33,995 nt of DNA, from positions 1 through 33,995 of the IMG/VR virus record IMGVR_UViG_3300044720_000012; one strand, 5' to 3'. The notes under the pieces were generated by a model. It was not told the origin of the DNA, did not search any database, and saw only the letters and a program-made list of their open reading frames with translations. A program made the translations under genes and the position numbers. Shown here piece after piece: positions 21,662 to 27,885 of this stretch (its first letter is position 1; the number at the start of each line of letters is the position of its first letter). The stretch is from a virus.

Positions 21662-22165
21662 ATGACCGAGGAAGTCTCACTCGCTGAGAAGTTGGCTTGG
21701 GAGTACGACCCTGCTCGGTTGAGTGACGCTGACCTCGACCGCTTCTTCGCCAAGGTCCAGATCAAACCCGGATGCTGGGAGTGGTTGGCGTATCGTGCTG
21801 ACGGCTACGGCCGATTCAAGTGGCAGGGCTGGCAACGGCAGGCCCACCGCATCTCCTACATGTTTTACAAGGGTGCGATCCCGCCGAACGTGGAGATGGA
21901 TCATCTCTGCCGGAACCGCGGGTGCGTCAACCCTAACCATCTGGAGGTTGTGACCCAGGCCGAGAACTGGCGACGGGGCCAGACCCCATCCCGGCTGAAC
22001 CAACTCAAGACCCATTGCCCGCAGGGCCACCCCTACGACGAGGCCAATACCTACTACCCGCCTATCCGACCGAACAGACCGAAGCCGTGCCGGATGTGCA
22101 AGTTCTGTATGCGGGCCAGATTCCGTGCCTACTACGACGCCAATCTCAGGCGGCCTCGCCAATGA
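21662..22165 (+). CDS. HNH endonuclease
   Basis: The ATG at 21662 has GGAGG five bases upstream. The 167-residue product has the HNH core AHRISYMFYKGAIPPNVEMD, HLCRNRGCVNPNHLEVVTQA, with the catalytic Asp-His pair (MDHLC) and Asn-Pro-Asn-His (NPNHLE). A second half has extra Cys pairs (HCPQGHPYD and CRMCKFC) that probably bind zinc. Free-standing HNH genes of this kind in phages usually act as homing endonucleases. Its first residues (EEVSLAEKLAWEY) resemble those of the next gene (DYTLAEKLEWPF). The stop overlaps that gene's ATG. Confidence 0.85.
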   Translation: MTEEVSLAEKLAWEYDPARLSDADLDRFFAKVQIKPGCWEWLAYRADGYGRFKWQGWQRQAHRISYMFYKGAIPPNVEMDHLCRNRGCVNPNHLEVVTQAENWRRGQTPSRLNQLKTHCPQGHPYDEANTYYPPIRPNRPKPCRMCKFCMRARFRAYYDANLRRPRQ

Positions 22166-22599
22166 GCGAAAAGGACTACACGCTTGCCGAGAAATTGGAA
22201 TGGCCGTTCCCGCCCGAGATGGTGGAACTGGTCGACAAGGGCTACGGCAAGTTCTCCTACGTGCCGGTCTCCGAAGTGATCGTGAGACTGAACAAGGTCC
22301 TCGGAGTGGGGAACTGGGGCATGACGGTGGACTCCCTGGAACCCCTCGACGGGTGGCTCATCTGCCGTGTGACGCTTCGCGTGTTCTTCAAGGGTGAATG
22401 GGTGCTCTACGGGGCCGCTGGCGGCCACAAGATCGAGAAGGACACGGGTGACACCGCCAAGTCCGCGGTGAGCGACGCCTTCAAGAAGGCGGCCAGCCTC
22501 CTCGGGATCGGGCTTTACTTGAGTCGCACCCCCGAAGCCCTGGCCTACGAGCGGGAACGCAAGCAACGATTGGAGAGCCATGACAACGAATCCGAGTGA
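22162..22599 (+). CDS. Rad52-like single-strand annealing protein
   Basis: The 145-residue product has the Rad52/Rad22 core: YVPVSEVIVRLNKVLGVGNW near 33-52 and DTGDTAKSAVSDAFKKAASL then LGIGLYLS near 95-122. These proteins form rings on single-stranded DNA and anneal complementary strands during phage recombination and replication. The ATG overlaps the HNH stop (ATGA). It is on the short side and consists of the annealing domain only. A resolvase-like gene lies in the opposite operon at 27105-27539. Confidence 0.8.
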   Translation: MSEKDYTLAEKLEWPFPPEMVELVDKGYGKFSYVPVSEVIVRLNKVLGVGNWGMTVDSLEPLDGWLICRVTLRVFFKGEWVLYGAAGGHKIEKDTGDTAKSAVSDAFKKAASLLGIGLYLSRTPEALAYERERKQRLESHDNESE

Positions 22600-22774
22600 C
22601 ACCGCGAGAGCAACGGTCATCACCGTCGATCTTCCAGATGGAGGCCAGTGCAACATCTGGGTCTGGACCGATGACCCCGCGGCGCACATCGTGGAAGCGT
22701 CCTACCGCCCGGACAGGGATGGGGGCACCCCTTGGGGTCCACCCCTCAACGTCCTGGTGGAGCACCAGGGGTGA
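22580..22774 (+). CDS. Small early protein, 64 aa
   Basis: The ATG at 22580 has GGAGAG just upstream and overlaps the annealing gene by 20 bases. The sequence (MTTNPSDTARATVITVDLPD, then GGQCNIWVWTDDPAAHIVEA) suggests a small beta domain. The stop overlaps the next GTG. No family is recognised. Confidence 0.65.
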   Translation: MTTNPSDTARATVITVDLPDGGQCNIWVWTDDPAAHIVEASYRPDRDGGTPWGPPLNVLVEHQG

Positions 22775-22920
22775 GTAAGCCGGCGACAAGTTTCCTCGTG
22801 GTGTGGGTCACGCTCTGTCTCATTGGGGTGGGGCTGGCCTGGACGTTGCAGACTCAACACAAGCTCGACCATGTGGACCACCGGCTCAAGGGCCAGAACT
22901 GCATCGTGGTGGGCCAGTGA
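22771..22920 (+). CDS. Small single-pass membrane protein, 49 aa
   Basis: The GTG at 22771 overlaps the upstream TGA. A hydrophobic segment covers residues 7-25 (SFLVVWVTLCLIGVGLAWTL), followed by a short polar tail with HKLDHVDHRLKGQN. It is a typical small phage membrane protein. Function is unknown. Confidence 0.6.
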   Translation: MSKPATSFLVVWVTLCLIGVGLAWTLQTQHKLDHVDHRLKGQNCIVVGQ

Positions 22921-23159
22921 ACGTGGAGAGCCTCGAACAGCGACACCACGGAGGAGCGCAGGTCTCTACCCTCTACCTCCCCAACGGATCGAAGGCGGTG
23001 ACGGCCAGTTGGCGACTGACAGGATCAATGGCCCGTGAGGTGTACGCGCTGTGGACGGCTGATCTTCCGGTGCATGGACTGGGACGGGACCACGATCACC
23101 CTGACCACCCAGCAGGTCACCTGCGACGACCTGGGCAACCATGTGACGGTGGCGAGTGA
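22917..23159 (+). CDS. Small protein with uncertain C-terminus
   Basis: The GTG at 22917 overlaps the upstream TGA. The start (MNVESLEQRHHGGAQVSTLY, then LPNGSKAVTASWRLTGSMAR) has good coding bias. From about 23035 the bias moves to another frame, which encodes a cysteine protein, while this frame becomes His/Arg/Pro-rich. The stop at 23159 still overlaps the next GTG. Either two genes overlap by 125 bases or a frameshift joins the two parts. Confidence 0.4.
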   Translation: MNVESLEQRHHGGAQVSTLYLPNGSKAVTASWRLTGSMAREVYALWTADLPVHGLGRDHDHPDHPAGHLRRPGQPCDGGE

Positions 23160-23187
23160 GCCACCTGATCTGGCACTTCATCCCTGA
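23035..23187 (+). CDS. Zinc-ribbon-like small protein, 50 aa
   Basis: The frame starting at GTG 23035 reads MRCTRCGRLIFRCMDWDGTT, then ITLTTQQVTCDDLGNHVTVA. Four Cys (CTRC, then C13 and C29) fit a small zinc ribbon, and third positions are strongly GC-rich, more so than in the overlapping frame. It overlaps both the preceding and the following small gene. It could be the true C-terminal part of the preceding gene if a frameshift exists. Confidence 0.5.
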   Translation: MRCTRCGRLIFRCMDWDGTTITLTTQQVTCDDLGNHVTVASEPPDLALHP

Positions 23188-23257
23188 GCGCACCACCAAG
23201 GTCACCTGGGTGTTCACCGACTGCGACGAGGTATTGGCCATTCTGAGGGGCACATGA
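23156..23257 (+). CDS. Small protein, 33 aa
   Basis: The GTG at 23156 overlaps the TGA at 23159, and its own TGA overlaps the aminotransferase ATG. The sequence begins MSHLIWHFIPERTTKVTWVF and ends LAILRGT. Exact coupling on both sides supports translation. Function is unknown; it may chiefly couple translation to the aminotransferase. Confidence 0.5.
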   Translation: MSHLIWHFIPERTTKVTWVFTDCDEVLAILRGT

Positions 23258-24414
23258 GGTCCAATCAGTTCGACCTCAGGCAACGGGCCGAGAAGGTGAT
23301 CCCCCTCGGCTGCAACACCCTGTCCAAGAGCCCGAACCAGTGGGCCTACAACGCCCCGACCTATCTGGTGGCCGGCTACGGCCCCAAGGTCCAAGACGCT
23401 GACGGCAAGTGGTGGCTGGACGCCACGATGGGCCTGGGGGCGGTGATCCTGGGCCACGGTGAGTTGATCATCGGACGGGCGATGGCGTTCCCGCTCTCCA
23501 CCGTCGGTTCACCCTTGGAGGTCGACGTGGCCGAGCTGCTCTGCGAGATGGGGGGCCACGACAAGGTCCGACTCGGCAAGACGGGATCCGACGCGGTGGC
23601 GGCTGCGGTCCGCTGTGCCCGTATCGCCACCGGCAAGAACTCGGCGCTGGTCGACGACGGCTACCACGGCTGGCACGACTGGTTCGCAGCCACCACCGAG
23701 CGCAACAGAGGGATTGGGCCACAGGCCACGGTGAAGTTCGGTGAGAACCGCCAAGGCTTGGACGAATCTGGCTGGCTCAAGCCCGAAAAGTGGGGCCATC
23801 TGGCGGCGGTCGTGGTTGAGCCTGATCGTCACTCCGAACAGGACTTGAAGGTCATGCGGGGCCTGTGCGACTACTCCGACATCTACCTGATCTTCGACGA
23901 GGTGATCACCGGATTCCGCTATCCCCACCCCTGGCCGGTCAAGCCCGACCTCACCTGCTACGGAAAGACACTGGCCAACGGCATGGCCGTGTCCGCGGTA
24001 TGCGGCTCAGATGAGGCCATGCGGCCCTTCGAGCACGGATTCTGGTCCACCACCCACGCCAACGAGAATGTCAGCCTGGCAGCCGCACAGGCCACTCTCA
24101 GGCGATTGCAGGACGGCACCCTGTCCAAGGAGATCAACGCCAAGGGCGAGCACCTGATGGAGTGCTTGGCGGACCTGGGATACAACCATCACGGCTACGG
24201 AGCACGCATCGTCGTCGACTTCGACTCCACCGAGCACAAGACCGCAACCCTCGAATGCCTCGCGGACCGAGGAATCCTGTGCAACGGGAACATCTTCCTC
24301 TCCGCGGCTCATTCAGACGTCGACGTAGCGGAGATCGCGGCGGCATTCAGTCATGCAACGGCATGGGGACCGCCACGGGGCCGGCTCGTCCAAGCCGTGT
24401 ACCGGTCCGCATGA
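23254..24414 (+). CDS. Class III (GSA-aminomutase-like) aminotransferase
   Basis: The 386-residue PLP enzyme resembles HemL-type glutamate-1-semialdehyde aminomutases: IPLGCNTLSK near 16-25, LDATMGLGAVILGHG at 55-69, GYHGWHDWF at 136-144, IFDEVITGFR at 213-222 with PLP-contacting Asp215, and CYGKTLANG at 235-243 with the likely Schiff-base Lys238. HemL-like enzymes of this branch also occur in bacterial surface-sugar clusters with NeuB and SpsF-type genes (recalled). It probably aminates the keto sugar made by the PseB-like enzyme instead of a DegT-type PseC. Tetrapyrrole synthesis is less likely given the context. It uses an ATG overlapping the previous stop. Confidence 0.8.
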   Translation: MRSNQFDLRQRAEKVIPLGCNTLSKSPNQWAYNAPTYLVAGYGPKVQDADGKWWLDATMGLGAVILGHGELIIGRAMAFPLSTVGSPLEVDVAELLCEMGGHDKVRLGKTGSDAVAAAVRCARIATGKNSALVDDGYHGWHDWFAATTERNRGIGPQATVKFGENRQGLDESGWLKPEKWGHLAAVVVEPDRHSEQDLKVMRGLCDYSDIYLIFDEVITGFRYPHPWPVKPDLTCYGKTLANGMAVSAVCGSDEAMRPFEHGFWSTTHANENVSLAAAQATLRRLQDGTLSKEINAKGEHLMECLADLGYNHHGYGARIVVDFDSTEHKTATLECLADRGILCNGNIFLSAAHSDVDVAEIAAAFSHATAWGPPRGRLVQAVYRSA

Positions 24415-24461
24415 ATCGGGCGGGAAGCGATGACACCTGATTCCGACGAAAGGGACGCGTG

Positions 24462-24770
24462 ATGCTCACAGAACTGGTTGCCATTCGGCGGGCGCTGGCC
24501 GATATCGACGCCTCCGACAAGGAGGAGGTCGGCTCGGTGCTCGACCGGGTCACATGCGATCTCGATGACCTGATCGCCGCGGAGGAAGCGGCCGAGGCGG
24601 AGCCGGTCACGCAGTTGGTCGACCCCGACAACTCGCTCGACTTCACCTCCATCCGCTGGCTCATCGAGCACAAGGCGTGTACGGGCTTCCAGCAGTGTTG
24701 GGAGGCGTGTCTGCCCGGCATCCGTGACCACATCATCGCCACCTGGGGGAGCGATCCGTGGCCCCGATGA
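24462..24770 (+). CDS. Hypothetical early protein, 102 aa
   Basis: The ATG at 24462 has AAAGGGA six bases upstream and follows a 47-base gap after the aminotransferase. The N-terminal half is helical and acidic (LVAIRRALADIDASDKEEVG; LDDLIAAEEAAEAEPVTQLV). The C-terminal half has SIRWLIEHKACTGFQQCWEA. No family is recognised. It heads a run of small genes to 26551. Confidence 0.6.
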   Translation: MLTELVAIRRALADIDASDKEEVGSVLDRVTCDLDDLIAAEEAAEAEPVTQLVDPDNSLDFTSIRWLIEHKACTGFQQCWEACLPGIRDHIIATWGSDPWPR

Positions 24771-24949
24771 AGCTCTGCGACTACTGCCACAACGGCGCAC
24801 CGGCCACCCACCGGGTCCGCTGGACTCGGTTCGGCGGGGTGCTGGTGACCAAGCACGTCTGCGACTACCACGCCTCGACGGTTGGCGGTCAGCGAGGCGT
24901 CGAACTGTCGCCGGTAGTGGTCGGCCGGGCGGGAGGTAGCGGGTCGTGA
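24758..24949 (+). CDS. Zinc-ribbon small protein, 63 aa
   Basis: I chose GTG 24758 because GGGGAGC lies five bases upstream; an ATG at 24767 overlapping the TGA is the alternative. The Cys/His pairs CDYCHNG and VCDYHAS around a beta hairpin (HRVRWTRFGGVLVTKH) form a typical treble-clef or zinc-ribbon finger. The C-terminus is flexible. Function is unknown. Confidence 0.6.
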   Translation: MAPMKLCDYCHNGAPATHRVRWTRFGGVLVTKHVCDYHASTVGGQRGVELSPVVVGRAGGSGS

Positions 24950-25158
24950 CTGCTGCTGAGCGGGCTCAGGTTCTACGTGACGTTGCGGATGAGCTTGATC
25001 GTCACCACGCCGATTTCTCCGCCATCGTCGGCGACTTGGACGACTACGACGACGGGCGGCGTTCGGCCGAGGAAACGCTTGCCGCCATCCGAATCATCGT
25101 CGGCGTGTCGTGGTGGGACCGTTCCCGTCACTGCCCAACGGCGGGCGGGAGAGGTTGA
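24946..25158 (+). CDS. Small helical protein, 70 aa
   Basis: The GTG at 24946 overlaps the upstream TGA. Helices include AERAQVLRDVADELDRHHAD and SAEETLAAIRIIVGVSWW, with an acidic DLDDYDDG loop between. It ends with a short basic tail. No family is recognised. Confidence 0.6.
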   Translation: MTAAERAQVLRDVADELDRHHADFSAIVGDLDDYDDGRRSAEETLAAIRIIVGVSWWDRSRHCPTAGGRG

Positions 25159-25246
25159 CTCTTGCGACGGCACCTATCTCGCGTTCGGCCCGGACACGAA
25201 CCTGCCCAAACTCCTCGGCTGGACGAACACGCTGTGGGCGTCGTGA
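25154..25246 (+). other. Orphan coding-like segment
   Basis: The frame VDSCDGTYLAFGPDTNLPKL then LGWTNTLWAS has strong GC at third positions, but no usable start codon is found near its beginning. It follows the 70-residue gene in another frame. It may be the rest of a gene separated by a frameshift, or a gene with an unusual start. Confidence 0.3.
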
Positions 25247-25259
25247 GGGCGGAGGTGTC

Positions 25260-25541
25260 GTGACGATGCAACCCGAAGCGACCCCTGATAGCGACGTTCG
25301 GTCCTTCACAGAGTTGGCCGAAGCCGTCGAGCGCACGCCCGATGGGTTCCGCCTCCATCTGTCCCCGATGGAATACCTGCACGTCATCCAGCAGGTGCAG
25401 AGCGTCAACGTCCACGGCGACGTGTGGAGCTTCGACATGCGAAATGCCTTAGCCGGGCGATTCGATGAGTTCTCGTGGCACGCCACAAAGACACCGGCCG
25501 TCGAGGTCGTCGTTGATTTCAAGCCACGGGCGGAGGACTGA
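25260..25541 (+). CDS. Hypothetical early protein, 93 aa
   Basis: The GTG at 25260 has GGAGG four bases upstream; an ATG two codons later is possible. The sequence has FTELAEAVERTPDGFRLHLS and EYLHVIQQVQSVNVHGDVWS, ending EVVVDFKPRAED. It looks like a compact alpha/beta domain. The stop overlaps the next ATG. No family is recognised. Confidence 0.6.
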   Translation: MTMQPEATPDSDVRSFTELAEAVERTPDGFRLHLSPMEYLHVIQQVQSVNVHGDVWSFDMRNALAGRFDEFSWHATKTPAVEVVVDFKPRAED

Positions 25542-25759
25542 TGGCTGCGACCAGCGCGGAGATCGTGGTCAAGGCAACCGAGGTGCCAGAGATGCGGGCG
25601 CTGTTCCGTGCCGCGCATGTCCTGCTGGTCCGTCGCCTCAAGGGCGAGTTGGACACCAAGGAAGGGCTGATCGCGTGGAACGAACTCATCACCGCTCACG
25701 ATGCGATCGCCGAGGGGCGGGATCAGTCGGTGACCAAGACGAGGAGAAGTGATGCCTGA
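25541..25759 (+). CDS. Small helical protein, 72 aa
   Basis: The ATG overlaps the upstream TGA (TGATG) with GGAGG before it. The product is helical (EVPEMRALFRAAHVLLVRRL, then EGLIAWNELITAHDAIAEGR) with a basic tail. No motif is recognised. Confidence 0.65.
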   Translation: MAATSAEIVVKATEVPEMRALFRAAHVLLVRRLKGELDTKEGLIAWNELITAHDAIAEGRDQSVTKTRRSDA

Positions 25760-25958
25760 AACCACACAACCGGTGATCCCACTGCGGTCCTTCGGCGGCC
25801 CGTGGTCGGGGTCGAACAACGACAACGACAAGGACGAGGTTCACGTCATGCGCGACCACATCTGGATCGGCACGCGCCGCGGGGGCATGTCGATCCACGG
25901 GCGCAAGACGATGCGGGCGCTCGCCGACGCCATCTACGAGGTGCTGGGCGACGGATGA
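25752..25958 (+). CDS. Small early protein, 68 aa
   Basis: The ATG at 25752 has GGAG five bases upstream and overlaps the previous gene's end. The sequence MPETTQPVIPLRSFGGPWSG is followed by an Asn/Asp-rich turn and VMRDHIWIGTRRGGMSIHGR, then a helix (TMRALADAIYEVLGD). It looks like a small beta-alpha domain. No family is recognised. Confidence 0.65.
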   Translation: MPETTQPVIPLRSFGGPWSGSNNDNDKDEVHVMRDHIWIGTRRGGMSIHGRKTMRALADAIYEVLGDG

Positions 25959-26299
25959 CCAAGCAAGCGGTTCTGTCAGCGGCTGAGATCGAGCGCCTCG
26001 GCCCCGATCGGCTCTGCGAGAAATGCAAGGTGCGCGAGCACCACTGGTTCACCGATGAGGGCTACCTATGCAACCCATGCACCGAGGAGTTCCGAAAGCA
26101 GCGGCGCGGGGATGAGCTGGCCGACCGGATCGAGGTCTACCGCAAGGCGCTGATGGTGAGCCACGCCGACCGCTGGTCGATGGACGACATCGCCGAGGCG
26201 GCCCACATCTGCGCTCGGGCCTGGCCGGCGCGGGGCGGCAGGCGATTGACGAGGTCGAAGCCGCGAGGGGCGGCACACATGACGGACGGAGGTAGCTAG
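25955..26299 (+). CDS. Zinc-finger early protein, 114 aa
   Basis: The ATG overlaps the upstream TGA. A Cys4 ribbon (CEKCKVREHHWFTDEGYLCN, then PC) lies near residues 21-42, followed by helices (ADRIEVYRKALMVSHADRWS, MDDIAEAAHICARAW). The C-terminal 25 residues are basic and disordered. It may bind DNA or RNA. No family is recognised. Confidence 0.65.
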   Translation: MTKQAVLSAAEIERLGPDRLCEKCKVREHHWFTDEGYLCNPCTEEFRKQRRGDELADRIEVYRKALMVSHADRWSMDDIAEAAHICARAWPARGGRRLTRSKPRGAAHMTDGGS

Positions 26300-26350
26300 A
26301 TGGGGGAGCCGATGGATCGGGGTCCGGCCTCGGAGTACGAGGTCATCTGA
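26300..26350 (+). CDS. Very short ORF with strong ribosome site, 16 aa
   Basis: The ATG at 26300 shares its A with the previous TAG and has GGAGG seven bases upstream. The product is MGEPMDRGPASEYEVI. A 16-residue product may be a leader that couples translation to the next gene, which starts five bases after its stop. Confidence 0.35.
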   Translation: MGEPMDRGPASEYEVI

Positions 26351-26354
26351 CGTG

Positions 26355-26477
26355 ATGAAGGACGAGGGCGTCGACCTCGGCGCACTCGGGCTGACCGGCT
26401 TTCAGTGGGGTTGGGCCGTCAACGCCGCTCGCTACGCCCTGAGTGAACTCCCCGTGGCGAATCCAGCGATCCTGTGA
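26355..26477 (+). CDS. Small conserved-type phage protein, 40 aa
   Basis: The sequence begins MKDEGVDLGALGLTGFQWGW and ends AVNAARYALSELPVANPAIL. The LTGFQWGWAVNAAR...LPPV-NPAIL pattern is one I recall from small actinophage early proteins. Third positions are GC-rich. The stop overlaps the next GTG. Function is unknown. Confidence 0.55.
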   Translation: MKDEGVDLGALGLTGFQWGWAVNAARYALSELPVANPAIL

Positions 26478-26551
26478 CCGCACCATCCCGTCCCGACGCA
26501 TCCCGCGATCCCGACGCCCCCACGAACCCCAGCGTCGGGGCCGATTCTTAG
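26474..26551 (+). CDS. Short Pro/Asp-rich protein, 25 aa
   Basis: The GTG overlaps the upstream TGA, and the TAG overlaps the TAA of the convergent lysin gene. The product contains SRPDASRDPDAPTNPSVGAD, closely related to the C-terminus of the Cys-rich protein at 17007-17204. It is probably disordered. It ends the rightward operon. Confidence 0.5.
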   Translation: MTAPSRPDASRDPDAPTNPSVGADS

Positions 26552-27114
26552 GTGGACGTCCCGCACACCTTGTTGATGTGGGCCTTGAGCCTCGCTTCCA
26601 TCTCGGTCATGGCCTGCTTGAGGAATCCCTGGTCCTCGTAGGCCCACTTGCCATTGTTCTGGTCAACGAACGTCTGAGCCTCTGGGGTGAGCATGGCGAG
26701 GTCATCTCCTTCCGCCCACGCCGGGGCGGCCTTGAGGTGGTCGTGCATGGACTGGCCGTTGCCGGTGGGTCCGTTGGCCCACCAGCCGATTTCCAGCCAG
26801 CCGGGCAATCCTGATGCGTTGCCACCGGGCGTCTGGAGTGCGTGAGCGATCACCTGGCCCTGGGTGACGCGAGTGCCGCTCGGAAGGTCCGACGTGTTGT
26901 GGCCGTAGTAGACGGCCGGGTTGCCGTCGATGGCCGGTTCCAGGGCCAGGATCGGGTAGTGCTTGCCGAACCCGTTGGGGTCGTTGGCATAGGTGATCGT
27001 CCCGTTGGCCACCGCGAGGATGGGAGTCCCCACCGGCACCTGGAGATCCTGGCCGGCATCCACTCGCCGCCACTGGCCGTCGTTGCGGAAGGGGTAGGGC
27101 CAGATCAGTCCCAC
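26548..27114 (-). CDS. M23-like peptidase (endolysin candidate)
   Basis: The GTG at 27114 gives 188 residues and overlaps the upstream gene by 10 bases. Residues 1-115 follow the lysostaphin/M23 fold: DAGQDLQVPVGTPILAVANG, TITYANDPNGFGKHYPILAL, VYYGHNTSDLPSGTRVTQGQ, VIAHALQTPGG, then LEIGWW. The usual zinc ligands are altered (H-x3-D and H-x-H are not obvious; DAGQD and YYGHN remain), so it may be a degenerate, binding-only domain. The C-terminal 60 residues are helical. It could cut or bind host peptidoglycan at exit, or act as a tail-associated lysin. Confidence 0.65.
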   Translation of the reverse strand: MGLIWPYPFRNDGQWRRVDAGQDLQVPVGTPILAVANGTITYANDPNGFGKHYPILALEPAIDGNPAVYYGHNTSDLPSGTRVTQGQVIAHALQTPGGNASGLPGWLEIGWWANGPTGNGQSMHDHLKAAPAWAEGDDLAMLTPEAQTFVDQNNGKWAYEDQGFLKQAMTEMEARLKAHINKVCGTST

Positions 27115-27539
27115 TGCTCGAACACCTCGTTCAGGTCGCCTACCACCCGCGCGATGTCGGAGAGTCGGAAGCTCACGATCCCCTCTGAGCCAAAGCCGGG
27201 AGGCATGGCGATGTGGACGAAGGGCCGGGTGTCCCCGATGGCACGAGAAGCCTCCGATTGGCGCTCTGCCGCGAGGAACCGGGTGGCGATGGGGTTCGTG
27301 TCGTTCGCCCCGCTCTTGACCTCACAGCGCACGGCACCCTGCCATGCCTCCTCGTTCGAGTTCTGGGAGGAGAAGCGGGGGTTCGGGACCTTCATCAGCT
27401 TGCGGGCGGTCCTTTGCTTCTTCATCCCACGAGCCCTGCTTCTGCGGCCGACACAGGGCTTGCAGTCACAGCCTCTCAGGTGCTTGTCCCTCCGGGTGTC
27501 CGCCAGTTGATCGTCCTTGGTGAGCGGGGTGACCTCCAT
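27105..27539 (-). CDS. Resolvase/PDDEXK-like nuclease
   Basis: The ATG at 27539 overlaps the upstream stop with GGAGG four bases before it. Product 144 residues: a basic Cys-containing N-terminus (LRGCDCKPCVGRRSRARGMK, KQRTARKLMK) and a core with EEAWQGAVRCEVKSGANDTN, PIATRFLAAERQSEASRAIG and DTRPFVHIAMPPG. The Glu-Val-Lys-Ser-Gly motif is the E-x-K part of a PDDEXK-type active site, as in phage Holliday-junction resolvases (family recalled, not searched). It may process branched DNA before packaging. Confidence 0.6.
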   Translation of the reverse strand: MEVTPLTKDDQLADTRRDKHLRGCDCKPCVGRRSRARGMKKQRTARKLMKVPNPRFSSQNSNEEAWQGAVRCEVKSGANDTNPIATRFLAAERQSEASRAIGDTRPFVHIAMPPGFGSEGIVSFRLSDIARVVGDLNEVFEQWD

Positions 27540-27760
27540 CACGCCTCCAGCAGTTCGCTCAGGTCACACCAGCCCTGCAAGGCCGGTGGGTCGCACTTGA
27601 GATAGCTCGCCAGTGCCGACAGGTCACTCCCGACCAGTTCGAGATGGCCCTTCATGTACTTGGCCAGTTTGGTGGGGTGGACCCCCGCCTGGTTGGCCAC
27701 CACGTAGGCCGGGAGGTCGGTGTTCATCACCCGGAGCCTGAGTCTGGTCACTGCCGCCAT
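27539..27760 (-). CDS. Cro/C1-type helix-turn-helix protein, 73 aa
   Basis: The ATG at 27760 has GGGAG three bases upstream. Residues 8-60 fit an HTH: LRVMNTDLPAYVVANQAGVH, PTKLAKYMKGHLELVGSDLS, ALASYLKCDPPALQGW. The order of helices (PAYVVANQAGV then PTKLAKYMKG) is that of lambda-repressor-like domains. It overlaps the upstream zinc gene and lies inside the late operon rather than at a switch, so it may act late in infection. Its target is unknown. Confidence 0.65.
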   Translation of the reverse strand: MAAVTRLRLRVMNTDLPAYVVANQAGVHPTKLAKYMKGHLELVGSDLSALASYLKCDPPALQGWCDLSELLEA

Positions 27761-27885
27761 ACGCTCCCGTCCTCGTTGATCCGGGTCGAGCCCTGTTCGC
27801 CAGCCCGCCACCGCCTGCCACAAGCCTTGCAGTCCCACTTGTCGTCCAGATGCAGGTCCCGCGGCTCACGGCAGTTGTGGTTCAT
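27748..27885 (-). CDS. Zinc-finger small protein, 45 aa
   Basis: The ATG overlaps the TGA of the 1144-residue gene. The sequence MNHNCREPRDLHLDDKWDCK then ACGRRWRAGEQGS has HNC...H...CKACG ligands, a likely zinc ribbon of the type seen in small phage proteins. It ends EDGSVWRQ. Function is unknown. Confidence 0.6.
   Translation of the reverse strand: MNHNCREPRDLHLDDKWDCKACGRRWRAGEQGSTRINEDGSVWRQ

Noticed and set aside
23254-24414. True HemL for tetrapyrrole synthesis
   Set aside because: No other tetrapyrrole genes are present, while dehydratase, NeuB and cytidylyltransferase genes are; the sugar role is the simpler reading.
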